From NCBI GenBank assembly GCA_902584805.1, contig CACIBE010000009.1:1-64000 (forward strand): 64,000 nucleotides of DNA, given 5' to 3'. Both the position numbers and the translations under genes were made by a program. This DNA is from an uncultured Alphaproteobacteria bacterium. GTDB taxonomy: Bacteria; Pseudomonadota; Alphaproteobacteria; HIMB59; GCA-002718135. Of this stretch, positions 8,108-16,902 are shown in pieces (the stretch's first letter is position 1; every line of letters starts with the position of its first letter). The notes under the pieces were generated by a model. It worked only from the letters and a program-made list of their open reading frames with translations. It was not told the DNA's origin and searched no databases.

Positions 8108-8938
8108 TTATTTAACTGCTCCTTCAGTTAAACCAGATACAAAATATTTTCCAATAAATACAAATAATAATATCACTGGTAAACTTGCAAGAACAGCACC
8201 AGATAATAAAAAACCCCAATCAATTTGGTATTGACCAACTATTCCAGCTAAACCAACAGGTAAAGTTTTTAAATCATCGCCACTAATTAATATAGAGGCA
8301 AAAAGATATTCAGTCCAAGATATAATAAAACAAAAAATTGCTACACTTGCTATACCTGGAGCAGCTAAAGGAACAATAATTCTAGAAATTACAACATATC
8401 TTGAAGCACCATCAATATATGCTGCCTCTTCTATTTCATTAGGAATTAACTTAAAAAATGCTTTTAACATCCAAACTGCAAATGGAGTGGCAAATAAAAC
8501 ATTAACAATAATCAATGCAAAGTAGCTGTTAAGTAAATTTACTTTTGCAAACAATAAATAAATAGGAACTAATAAAATGACTCCTGGAAAAGCATAGGTT
8601 ACTAAAAGAGAATATTCTACAAATTTATTTCCATAAAATTTAAGTTTATGTAAGCCGTAAGCTGCCGATACAGATAGAATGATGGAAATTATCATAGAGG
8701 AAAATGAAACTATCAAACTATTTTTTAAATATATAAAAAAATCTGAGTTAAATAATATTTTATTATAATGTTCAACAGTAAATGATCTTGGAATAATAGT
8801 TGTAGATGTAGCAATAATTTCTTCAGGAATTTTAAAAGATGATGTTATTATCCAAAAAAAAGGAAAGAAAAAAATAACTATAATTAATAATAAAGATAAG
8901 CTTAAAAATATAAGTTTGATATTATTTTCTTTAATCAT
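8108..8938 (-). CDS. Carbohydrate ABC transporter permease (MalG/UgpE type)
   Basis: Inner-membrane permease of a CUT1-family sugar ABC transporter, 276 residues, six predicted helices. The cytoplasmic EAA loop that docks to the ATPase reads EAAYIDGASRYVVISRIIVP. An N-terminal helix precedes the family-typical IITSSFKIPEE. It overlaps the partner permease by 8 bp. With the binding protein upstream it forms a sugar importer, but no ATP-binding subunit is encoded here, so a shared MsmK/UgpC-type ATPase elsewhere is inferred. Confidence 0.95.
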   Translation of the reverse strand: MIKENNIKLIFLSLSLLLIIVIFFFPFFWIITSSFKIPEEIIATSTTIIPRSFTVEHYNKILFNSDFFIYLKNSLIVSFSSMIISIILSVSAAYGLHKLKFYGNKFVEYSLLVTYAFPGVILLVPIYLLFAKVNLLNSYFALIIVNVLFATPFAVWMLKAFFKLIPNEIEEAAYIDGASRYVVISRIIVPLAAPGIASVAIFCFIISWTEYLFASILISGDDLKTLPVGLAGIVGQYQIDWGFLLSGAVLASLPVILLFVFIGKYFVSGLTEGAVK

Positions 8939-9803
8939 CTTCTTTTGGTGCCATGGATTTGATAAATATTATTGAGAATAGTAATAACAAAAAGCTAGTA
9001 ACTATTGATAAGGTTGCAGCTTGACTGATTCTAAATTTAGTAAAAGCTGTTTCATAAATTAATAATGGTAAGGTAGTTGTAGCACTCGAGGGCCCGCCCT
9101 TTGTAATTAACCATATAATGTCAAATATATTAAATGATAATAATGTACCAACTAGACCTAAAACAAAAAGAACACTTTTAAGGTTTGGAAATGTAATGAA
9201 AAGAAATTGTTGAACAAAATTCGCTCCATCAACTTTAGATGCATCATACATTTCTCTATTAATAGAATTAAGTCCAGAAAGAATAATTAATGCTAAAAAA
9301 GGACTCCAACGCCATGAGTTTATTAGAACTAAACTTATAAAAGCTTTATTAGGAGAACTAAAGAAACCCGTTGCTTCATCTAATAATCCAATATCGATTA
9401 GAACAGAATTTATTACACCACTACTACTACTCAACATTAATTTCCAAATTACAACAACAACTACTGTTGGAATAATAAATGATAAGATAATCCAGTTAGC
9501 CATAATTTTTTTACCAGGAAATTTATAATTAATAGTTAAGGCAATAGTGAACGCAAAAAATGTCTGACAGATTGCATTACCAATTATCCAATAGAAGCTA
9601 TTTAATGAAGCATTTAAAAATTTAGATCTACCAAATAGTTTTATGTAGTTATCAATACCTACAAACTTTCCTGATGTGCCAATTATCTTGACATTAAATA
9701 AACTTAATTCAAATGCTATATAAATTGGAACTAAAATAATAAGGGAAATCCAAATGACTAATGGAGATACAAACAGCCAACCTTCAATATTATTTTTTTT
9801 CAC
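8931..9803 (-). CDS. Carbohydrate ABC transporter permease (MalF/UgpA type)
   Basis: Second CUT1 permease subunit, 290 residues, with about six membrane helices. The EAA loop reads DASKVDGANFVQQFLFITFP, and the family segment ITKGGPSSATTTLPLLIYE is present. The start codon is GTG at 9803. The nearest purine-rich ribosome site (AGAGG) lies inside the 3' arm of the hairpin at 9813-9833, about 14 nt upstream, so translation may depend on opening that hairpin. It pairs with the following permease (8-bp overlap). Confidence 0.94.
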   Translation of the reverse strand: MKKNNIEGWLFVSPLVIWISLIILVPIYIAFELSLFNVKIIGTSGKFVGIDNYIKLFGRSKFLNASLNSFYWIIGNAICQTFFAFTIALTINYKFPGKKIMANWIILSFIIPTVVVVVIWKLMLSSSSGVINSVLIDIGLLDEATGFFSSPNKAFISLVLINSWRWSPFLALIILSGLNSINREMYDASKVDGANFVQQFLFITFPNLKSVLFVLGLVGTLLSFNIFDIIWLITKGGPSSATTTLPLLIYETAFTKFRISQAATLSIVTSFLLLLFSIIFIKSMAPKEDD

Positions 9804-9812
9804 AGAAATGAC

Positions 9813-9833
9813 AGCACCTCTAGTAGAGGTGCT
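9813..9833 (-). promoter_or_regulatory. Intercistronic hairpin between binding protein and permease
   Basis: A perfect 9-bp stem AGCACCTCT / AGAGGTGCT with a 3-base loop lies in the 44-bp gap after the binding-protein stop. No long T-run follows, so a full terminator is unlikely. Such hairpins commonly protect the upstream message and give more binding protein than permease. It also covers the only AGAGG-like ribosome site before the GTG at 9803. Confidence 0.75.
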
Positions 9834-9847
9834 GAAAATGTTATAAA

Positions 9848-11119
9848 TTATTCAATAGCTTCAGTCATTATTTCCATACCTTCACTAACTGCATCTTTTG
9901 CACTTTTGCCATCAATTAAAGTTAGTTGAAGAGTTTGAGCTAATAAATTCTGAGCTGATATAGATGATATGCTTGTAAAAGTATTACCATTAGTAAAACC
10001 AAATAGACTTCCTCTAGTTGAATTGTCTAACATTGTTTCTACTTGTGATTTATATTTTACAACAACTGGATCATCCCAATAAGTTGAATCTTTACTTCCA
10101 GCTTCAGTTATTGGTAAAAATAATCCAGGCTCCATGTTAATAAATCTTCCATAGTTTCCAGGCTCCATTAAGAAACTTAAAAACTTTTTGGAAGCTTCCA
10201 TTTTTGCTTCATCATCTGTCATAATCATTGCAGAATTTACATATGAAACAGTTCCAGCTCTATGAGCTTTACCATTTGCATAAGGGATTTGAATTACACC
10301 TAAGTCACTAGCATCTCCACCAGCTTGTGAGTCATATGTAGAGATAACAGTGAACTGTAATATCATTGCACAGCCTTTACTTGCAAAACATGCTTCGGCT
10401 TCACCCCAAGTCCAGTTTGCTGCATCAGGTGCTGAATATTGATATAATTCTTTATAAACATCATATGCTGCTACAGTTTGAGGATTATCAAATCTCAAAG
10501 TACCATCAGAATTATAAATTTCTTCCGCACCTGAATTTACCATGAAACTATAGATTGTTTGATCGGTATAAAGTTGCTTATTGCCAGGAAGACCTATTCC
10601 ATAAACACCATCTTTGGTTAAAGCTTTTGCAGCTTTCTTTAAATCAGACCAAGTTTTTGGTGGCTCAATTCCAGCGGCTTCAAAATCACTTTTTCTATAC
10701 CATAGTGATAAACCCATGTTCCATAAAGGAACAGCCCAAGTATGACCATTATAAGTATATTGATCTAGTGCTTTTTGATAAAAACCATATTTTGAATCTA
10801 ACTCTGCAACAAAATCCTCAACAGGTTGTGCTGCACCCATATCAGCGAGTATAGGTGTAAAATCTGGAATACCAACTAATATTTCTGGTGCAGTTCCAGC
10901 AGCAACTGATGCAGGAGCTTTAGCGTAAATTTCACCCCAGTTTTGAACTTCTTGCGTTACATTAATATCTGGATTAGCAGAATTAAATTCATCTATTAAT
11001 GTTTGAATTCTATCTACTCTATGTGGAACACCTTCCATATGCCAAAAAGTAACATTTGTTACAGCATAAGCATTCAAAGAAAATAGAATTGTAATAAAAA
11101 ATAATAAAATTTTATTCAT
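9848..11119 (-). CDS. Extracellular sugar-binding protein of a CUT1 ABC transporter
   Basis: Periplasmic solute-binding protein (COG1653 type), 423 residues. A signal peptide covers about residues 1-19 (cut after LNAYA), followed by VTNVTFWHMEG and the family pattern of an extended N-lobe (LIDEFNSANPDINVTQEV). The mature protein contains AAGTAPEILVGIPDF and a C-terminal MEPGNYGRFINMEPGLFLP segment typical of the family. Shine-Dalgarno GAGG precedes the ATG. The substrate cannot be deduced; the adjacent FGGY kinase suggests a pentose, ketose or polyol. Confidence 0.93.
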   Translation of the reverse strand: MNKILLFFITILFSLNAYAVTNVTFWHMEGVPHRVDRIQTLIDEFNSANPDINVTQEVQNWGEIYAKAPASVAAGTAPEILVGIPDFTPILADMGAAQPVEDFVAELDSKYGFYQKALDQYTYNGHTWAVPLWNMGLSLWYRKSDFEAAGIEPPKTWSDLKKAAKALTKDGVYGIGLPGNKQLYTDQTIYSFMVNSGAEEIYNSDGTLRFDNPQTVAAYDVYKELYQYSAPDAANWTWGEAEACFASKGCAMILQFTVISTYDSQAGGDASDLGVIQIPYANGKAHRAGTVSYVNSAMIMTDDEAKMEASKKFLSFLMEPGNYGRFINMEPGLFLPITEAGSKDSTYWDDPVVVKYKSQVETMLDNSTRGSLFGFTNGNTFTSISSISAQNLLAQTLQLTLIDGKSAKDAVSEGMEIMTEAIE

Positions 11120-11139
11120 TTTTCCTCACTTAATTTATG

Positions 11140-11167
11140 ATTAGTATTTTAATATCAATATACTAAT
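11140..11167 (-). promoter_or_regulatory. Inverted repeat upstream of the sugar-binding protein gene
   Basis: ATTAGTAT (11140-11147) and ATACTAAT (11160-11167) form a perfect 8-bp inverted repeat 20-48 bp upstream of the binding-protein ATG, in the only gap between kinase and binding protein. Position and symmetry fit a repressor operator, but no regulator gene is nearby and AT-rich repeats arise easily by chance. Confidence 0.3.
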
Positions 11168-11190
11168 ATTATCAACTAAATTTAAGAGTT

Positions 11191-12678
11191 TCACCAAATA
11201 TTATTCAACGACTCTCTTAATTTTTTATATTTTTGATATTTATTGTTAAGATAGTTGGAATGTTTTCTTTGGGGTGTGTAAATATGACCAATATTTTGGT
11301 GATTGTTAATTAATTTTTTTAAATCTTTTTTATTTAAATAACTATCAATTAAGAATGAAATACCTAGCGCACCTAGTTCGGAATTAGTTAAAATTTTAAC
11401 TTTAATATTTAAAACATTTGAAATTAATTGAGGTAAAATTTTACTTTTTGATGCACCTCCTGCAAGATAAAGACTGTCTTTGGTTTTAATTTTATTCGCA
11501 TAACAATCTTTAATAGATAATGCTAAGCCTTCATAACAAGCAGTCATAATATCAAAATTATTATGATGTGGTAATATTCCAAAAATTTCCGCTTTAGAAT
11601 TTAAATTTACAAATGGCGATATAGAGCCTCCATAGTTTATGTAAGGAAGAAATACTAATGAATTTTCTGGATATTTAAAAGTTAAATATTTTTTTTCAAA
11701 ATTTTTAATTATTTTAATTTTATCTAAATACTTTTTAGAATTTTTGTAAAAATTATCAATAACCCAATCAATATTAGTTGTTCCTGCTACATTTATTTTA
11801 GTTTCTAACCATGTATTATTTAAAGAAGCGAAAAATAACCCTGAACCATCTTTAGAGATTTTTGAATTATTTTTAACTATAATATTATGACATGTAGTGC
11901 CAATTATGCTTATTTTTTTATTATGGTTAATTCCTCCAGCTCCTAAAATAGAAGCTATTACGTCACCACATCCTATAATAACAGGTGTACCAACTTTTAA
12001 ACTTGTTAATCTTGATGCACTTTTAGTAACGCATCCACCTAATTCATTTGATTTTTTTATTTCTGGGAATAGCTTAAAATATTTAGTACTTAAATTAAAA
12101 ATTTTGAAAATTTTTTTTGATAATTTTTTATTTTTTATATCTCCTGGATATACTGAAACTTCTGTTTCATCATTATTTATATTCCCTGTTAATTTAAATC
12201 TTAACCAATCTTTACAGGTTAATATATATTTAATTTTTTTTAAATTTTCTTTTTCAAATTTAGTCATCCACTTAAGAATAGGTATAGTGCACCCGTATTG
12301 CGCGATAGAGCCTGTAATTTTATAAATTTGATCAAATATTTTTTTATTAGTGAAAACTTTTTGGCTTCTTGTGTCATTCCACAAAATTGCATTTCTTACT
12401 GGTTTATTTGTATTATTGATAGACCAAAATCCGACCATATTTCCAGTTATGCCTAAACCAACAATTGATTGTGACTGAATTTTAGATTTTTTTATTAAAA
12501 GTTTAATACACTTTGCTGTAAGCAGCCAAAATTTTTCCATTTCAATTTCAGATTTACCAAATTTATCAGTTACGGCTGGATTTTTTACACTATGAGAATT
12601 TATTTGTTTGAAATTTGTATTGAAAATTACAGTCTTTATTACTGAAGTCCCAGCATCAATTGCAAGATAATATTTCAA
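11191..12678 (-). CDS. FGGY-family carbohydrate kinase (XylB-like)
   Basis: Sugar kinase of 495 residues with the actin-like two-domain fold. The N-terminal phosphate-1 motif is YYLAIDAGTSVIKTVIFN, followed by GLGITGNMVGFW and AILWNDTRS. The C-terminal domain has VIIGCGDVIASILGAGG and the adenosine-binding LAGGASKSKILPQLIS. FGGY kinases phosphorylate xylulose, ribulose, glycerol, erythritol and related compounds; the substrate here cannot be set. It precedes the sugar ABC genes in the same direction (71 bp gap), so uptake followed by phosphorylation is the likely pathway. Confidence 0.92.
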   Translation of the reverse strand: MKYYLAIDAGTSVIKTVIFNTNFKQINSHSVKNPAVTDKFGKSEIEMEKFWLLTAKCIKLLIKKSKIQSQSIVGLGITGNMVGFWSINNTNKPVRNAILWNDTRSQKVFTNKKIFDQIYKITGSIAQYGCTIPILKWMTKFEKENLKKIKYILTCKDWLRFKLTGNINNDETEVSVYPGDIKNKKLSKKIFKIFNLSTKYFKLFPEIKKSNELGGCVTKSASRLTSLKVGTPVIIGCGDVIASILGAGGINHNKKISIIGTTCHNIIVKNNSKISKDGSGLFFASLNNTWLETKINVAGTTNIDWVIDNFYKNSKKYLDKIKIIKNFEKKYLTFKYPENSLVFLPYINYGGSISPFVNLNSKAEIFGILPHHNNFDIMTACYEGLALSIKDCYANKIKTKDSLYLAGGASKSKILPQLISNVLNIKVKILTNSELGALGISFLIDSYLNKKDLKKLINNHQNIGHIYTPQRKHSNYLNNKYQKYKKLRESLNNIW

Positions 12679-12694
12679 ATTTTATCTCTTAAGT

Positions 12695-12874
12695 TTACAG
12701 CCACGAATAACCAACACAAACCAAAGCTATAATTAAAAAAAAATTCATAACTCTTTTTCTATTTTTAACTTGTTGATCATCTAAATTTTTATTTCTAGAG
12801 AGATAATATACGTAACATCCGATTGCGAATGCTACAAATCCTCCAAGATAGGCATACCATTGTAAGTCAGTCAT
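12695..12874 (-). CDS. Small membrane protein upstream of the sugar kinase
   Basis: A 59-residue open frame beginning MTDLQWYAYLGGFVAFAIG and ending VCVGYSWL. It has two predicted membrane helices (about residues 6-25 and 43-58) separated by a charged loop (SRNKNLDDQQVKNRKR). It ends 16 bp before the kinase start and is codirectional with it, which supports it as the first gene of the sugar operon. No family is recognised. Confidence 0.65.
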   Translation of the reverse strand: MTDLQWYAYLGGFVAFAIGCYVYYLSRNKNLDDQQVKNRKRVMNFFLIIALVCVGYSWL

Positions 12875-13047
12875 TTATTAATATTATATATTATTATATA
12901 AAAATATTATCAAATACAGAAAGCAACATTTACTTTAAAATATTACAAACATTGCTAATTATTGATTAATGTGAACTATGTATAAATTTTAAAAGACTTA
13001 TTTAATCAATTTTTATAAGGATAATTTTTTAATTTTAAAAATATGAT

Positions 13048-14823
13048 ATGAAAAAAGATTCTACTTTCTTTAGTACATCAAAATTATTACTCCCTTATTT
13101 ATGGCCCAAAAGCAGAAAAGATCTTAGAATAAGAGTGGTTTTAGCTGGGTTGAGTATGATATTAGCAAAAGTAGCTAGCGTTTATACACCTTTAATCCTT
13201 GGAAATGCTGTTGATTCACTTAATGATTTAAGTAGTGGTATAAATTTATTATTATATGTTCCGATTGCTATTATTATATCTTATGGAATTGTAAGAATAG
13301 CTTCATTTGCTTTTAATGAAATAAGAGATGCTCTTTTTTCTAAAGTATCTCAAAATGCTATTAGAAGGGTAAGTCTAAAAGTTTTCAAACATTTACATTT
13401 TTTGTCTTTAGATTTTCATCTTTCAAGACAGACTGGAGGTCTTAATAGATTTATTGATAGGGGGACAAAAGGAATAGATTTTTTATTACGCTATGTTCTA
13501 TTTAATGTAGTTCCAACATTTATTGAGCTAGTTCTTGTTATATTTATTTTACTTACCTTATACGGATTTGAATACGCAATCATAACTTTTATTACTATTT
13601 CTATCTATGTTATTTTAACATTTACAATTACTCAATGGAGATTGCAATTTAGAAAAGATATGAATTTAGCAGATAATGCTGCAAGTACTAAAATGATTGA
13701 TAGTCTTCTTAATTTTGAAACAGTTAAATATTTTAATAACGAAAATCATGAGTTTAAAAGATTAGATGAGTCACTAGAAAAATATGAAAACGCAGCAAAC
13801 AAGAACAGAACATCCTTATCTCTTTTAAATATTAGCCAAACATTTGTAATAATGAGTGGAATAACTCTTATGCTTGTTTTAACAGTATTTGGAATTCAGA
13901 ATAAAACTATAACTGTTGGCGGTTTTGTTGTTATCAATGCTTATATGCTTCAACTCTATCAGCCATTAAATTTTCTAGGAACTATTTATCGCGAAATAAG
14001 ACAATCGTTAGTTGATATGGAAAATATGTTTAATCTTTTAAAAGAAAAAAATAATATTGATGATAGTGGAAGTGAACATTTAAATAACAATAATGCTGAA
14101 ATAATTTTTAAAAATATTTTTTTTGGATATGAAAATAAAAGAACAATTATCAAAAATATATCCTTTAGTATACCAGAAGGTAAATCTTTAGCGATAGTTG
14201 GACCAACTGGTGCAGGGAAATCAACAATAAGTAAATTATTGTTTCGTTTTTATGATCCAGATAGTGGAGAAATATTAATTAATAAGAAAAATATAAAAAA
14301 ATACACACAAAACTCATTAAGACAAATGATAGGTGTCGTCCCCCAGGATACAGTTTTATTCAATGACACAATTTTTTATAATATTTCTTATGGTTTAATA
14401 AACTCAAGTGAAGAAGAAGTAATAAATGCAGCAAAAATTGCTGGTATCCATGATTTTATTGAAAGTATTCCTGATAAATACAATACTATTGTGGGTGAGA
14501 GAGGTCTTAAATTATCTGGAGGAGAAAAACAAAGAGTTGCTATAGCAAGAGCTGTTTTAAAAAATCCATCAATCCTCTTTTTTGATGAAGCAACATCAGC
14601 ATTAGACACTAATACAGAAAAAGAAATAAATAAAAATTTAAACAAAATATCTCAGGGTAAAACCACATTAATTATAGCACATAGACTCTCAACTGTGTCA
14701 AATGCAGATAAAATAATTGTTATAGATAAAGGAAATATCGTTGAAGAAGGAGATCATTCAAGCCTACTAAATAAAGATGGATTATATGCATTAATGTGGA
14801 ATAAACAAAAACATCAAAATTAA
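13048..14823 (+). CDS. Atm1-type ABC exporter (fused permease and ATPase)
   Basis: Half-transporter of 591 residues: six membrane helices (about 25-310) followed by one nucleotide-binding domain. Visible motifs: Walker A GPTGAGKST (385-393), Q-loop VVPQDTVLF, signature LSGGEKQRVAIARA (about 489), Walker B SILFFDEATSALD, H-loop IIAHRLST. The membrane-domain motifs LSRQTGGLNRFIDRGTKGI and FNNENHEFKR are characteristic of the Atm1/HMT1 subfamily, which exports glutathione-linked sulfur or metal conjugates and serves iron-sulfur and metal homeostasis in alphaproteobacteria. It is monocistronic, with a 173-bp upstream gap. Confidence 0.93.
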   Translation: MKKDSTFFSTSKLLLPYLWPKSRKDLRIRVVLAGLSMILAKVASVYTPLILGNAVDSLNDLSSGINLLLYVPIAIIISYGIVRIASFAFNEIRDALFSKVSQNAIRRVSLKVFKHLHFLSLDFHLSRQTGGLNRFIDRGTKGIDFLLRYVLFNVVPTFIELVLVIFILLTLYGFEYAIITFITISIYVILTFTITQWRLQFRKDMNLADNAASTKMIDSLLNFETVKYFNNENHEFKRLDESLEKYENAANKNRTSLSLLNISQTFVIMSGITLMLVLTVFGIQNKTITVGGFVVINAYMLQLYQPLNFLGTIYREIRQSLVDMENMFNLLKEKNNIDDSGSEHLNNNNAEIIFKNIFFGYENKRTIIKNISFSIPEGKSLAIVGPTGAGKSTISKLLFRFYDPDSGEILINKKNIKKYTQNSLRQMIGVVPQDTVLFNDTIFYNISYGLINSSEEEVINAAKIAGIHDFIESIPDKYNTIVGERGLKLSGGEKQRVAIARAVLKNPSILFFDEATSALDTNTEKEINKNLNKISQGKTTLIIAHRLSTVSNADKIIVIDKGNIVEEGDHSSLLNKDGLYALMWNKQKHQN

Positions 14824-14895
14824 TTAATAGTTTTTATATTATTTAAGTTTAAATAATTACTTGATGTAAAAGCTAAATATACTTAAAAAGTATTA

Positions 14896-15924
14896 ATGGC
14901 CTATAAAGCAAATAATAAAAGATATAAAAAATTAGAATACAGAAGATCTGGCAAAAGCGGTCTTTTGCTACCCCCTATTACCTTAGGTCTTTGGCATAAT
15001 TTTGGCGGGAAAAAATCTATGACAAAAGAAGCAAAGAAGATGCTCTTTAGAGCTTTTGATAGAGGTGTTACACATTTTGATCTCGCAAATAATTACGGCC
15101 CGCCTGCTGGATCTGCAGAAGAAAATTTTGGTAAGGTTATGAATTCTGATTTTAAAAAATATAGAGATGAAATGATCATATCAAGTAAAGCTGGTTATCA
15201 TATGTGGGATGGACCTTATGGCGAATGGGGTTCAAAAAAATATTTGACAGCAAGTCTTGATCAAAGCTTAAAAAGAATGAAGATAGAATATGTTGACATT
15301 TTCTATTCTCATCGCTTTGATCCCTTAACTCCATTAGAAGAAACTGCCGATGCATTGGCACAAGCTGTTAATCAAGGAAAAGCACTGTACGTGGGAATTT
15401 CTTCATATAGTTCTAAACAAACAATAATAATTAATAAACTTTTAAAACAAAGAGGAATTAATTGTTTAATACATCAGCCATCTTACTCAATGCTTAATAG
15501 ATGGATTGAAAAAGATCTTTTAGATACACTCAAAAAATTAGGTATTGGTTGTATTGCTTTTTCTCCATTAGCACAGGGTATGCTATCTGGAAAATATTTG
15601 AAAACTATTCCTAAAGTATCTAGAATTTCAGATAATTCATCTCTTGATAAAAAAATGATTACTAAAAGCTACTTAGTGAAAATTAAAGAATTGACAAAAA
15701 TAGCAAAAAAAAGAGGTCAATCTTTACCACAAATGGCTTTATCATGGGTGTTACGTCACGAAACTATGACATCTGCTTTAATTGGAGCAAGAACTGTGAA
15801 GCAATTAGATGAATGTCTGGATAGTCAAAATAATTTATATTTTAGTAAATCGGAATTAAAAGAGATAGATAAATATGCAAGAGAAGAAAAAATTAATCTT
15901 TGGGCTACTTCAAGTAAAGATTAA
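14896..15924 (+). CDS. Aldo/keto reductase (YghZ / L-glyceraldehyde-3-phosphate reductase type)
   Basis: NADPH-dependent aldo/keto reductase of the AKR14 (YghZ/GpR) type, 342 residues. The tetrad is visible as Asp and Tyr in FDLANNYG, Lys in SSKAGYHMW and His in YSHRFDPLTP. The family-specific GLWHNFGGKKSM and NYGPPAGSAEENFG segments identify the subgroup, and the C-terminal coenzyme site reads ALIGARTVKQLDE. These enzymes reduce short aldehydes and triose phosphates. It starts a plus-strand carbohydrate gene run and is followed by a 2-hydroxyacid dehydrogenase after 12 bp. Confidence 0.9.
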   Translation: MAYKANNKRYKKLEYRRSGKSGLLLPPITLGLWHNFGGKKSMTKEAKKMLFRAFDRGVTHFDLANNYGPPAGSAEENFGKVMNSDFKKYRDEMIISSKAGYHMWDGPYGEWGSKKYLTASLDQSLKRMKIEYVDIFYSHRFDPLTPLEETADALAQAVNQGKALYVGISSYSSKQTIIINKLLKQRGINCLIHQPSYSMLNRWIEKDLLDTLKKLGIGCIAFSPLAQGMLSGKYLKTIPKVSRISDNSSLDKKMITKSYLVKIKELTKIAKKRGQSLPQMALSWVLRHETMTSALIGARTVKQLDECLDSQNNLYFSKSELKEIDKYAREEKINLWATSSKD

Positions 15925-15936
15925 TTTATTTCTTAT

Positions 15937-16860
15937 ATGAAATTAAATATTTTAATTACTGATATTCTTATCAAAGATTTTATACCTGTTTATAAAAAAA
16001 ATTTTATTGTTGATTGCTTATGGCAATTAAAGAGCAAAATTGATTTTAGCAAATATCAAGGAATTGTTGTCACTGGTGGTTTTAAAACTGATAAAAAATT
16101 TCTTAAAAAATTTAAAAATCTCAAAATAGTTTCAGTATTTGGTGTTGGGTATGATGGTGTAGATCTGAATTATTGTAAAAATAATAAAATAGTTATAACA
16201 AATACACCTAAAGTTCTTACTAATGATGTTGCTGATTTAGCACTTGGCCTCATGATAGCTTTATCAAGAAAAATAAATCAAGCTCATGATTTTATTTTGA
16301 AAAAAAAATGGAATAACAAACCTTTTGATTTGACAACTAGTCTTACTAACAAAACAGTAGGAATAGTAGGTATGGGTGAAATAGGTAAGGCATTTTCTAA
16401 AAGAGTAAAGTCACTTTCTATGAAAATTGTTTATTATGGTCCAAATAATAAAAATTTGAATTTTAAATATTTTAAAAATTTAAAAGATATGGCTAGTTTA
16501 ATTGATGTAATGGTTATTACTTGTATTGGTGGAAGTGAGACAAGACACTTAATAAACAATAGTATATTAAAACTAATGAAACCCTCCTCCATAATAGTAA
16601 ATGTTTCAAGAGGATCTGTAATTAATGAAGTTCATTTATTAGATGCTTTGAATAAAAATTTAATAAGTGGTGCTGCATTGGATGTGTTTGGAATGGAGCC
16701 AAAAATTAATAGTAAATTTTTAAAGTTAAATAATGTTTTGTTATCACCTCATAATGGAAGTGCTACTTTTGAAACAAGATTGAGAATGGCTAAGATTAGC
16801 TCACAAAATATATCAAATTATCTTTATTCAAAAAAATTAAAAAACAAAGTTAAATACTAA
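15937..16860 (+). CDS. D-isomer-specific 2-hydroxyacid dehydrogenase
   Basis: NAD(P)-dependent 2-hydroxyacid dehydrogenase / 2-ketoacid reductase, 307 residues. The Rossmann motif is GIVGMGEIGKAFSKR; catalytic Arg lies in VNVSRGSVINE, Glu in FGMEPK, and His in LSPHNGS. It resembles glyoxylate/hydroxypyruvate reductases of the GRHPR/GhrB group, and the N-terminal half contains the usual VFGVGYDGVDL. Likely role: reduction of glyoxylate, hydroxypyruvate or a sugar-derived 2-keto acid in the adjacent carbohydrate pathway. Confidence 0.9.
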   Translation: MKLNILITDILIKDFIPVYKKNFIVDCLWQLKSKIDFSKYQGIVVTGGFKTDKKFLKKFKNLKIVSVFGVGYDGVDLNYCKNNKIVITNTPKVLTNDVADLALGLMIALSRKINQAHDFILKKKWNNKPFDLTTSLTNKTVGIVGMGEIGKAFSKRVKSLSMKIVYYGPNNKNLNFKYFKNLKDMASLIDVMVITCIGGSETRHLINNSILKLMKPSSIIVNVSRGSVINEVHLLDALNKNLISGAALDVFGMEPKINSKFLKLNNVLLSPHNGSATFETRLRMAKISSQNISNYLYSKKLKNKVKY

Positions 16861-16902
16861 AACATATTGTAATTAGTTTTCTTTTTTGATAATTTTTTTT
16901 TA

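Noticed and set aside
9813-9833. Full intrinsic terminator after the sugar-binding protein gene
   Set aside because: The stem is strong, but no T-run follows on the minus strand within the expected distance, and the permease genes need this transcript.
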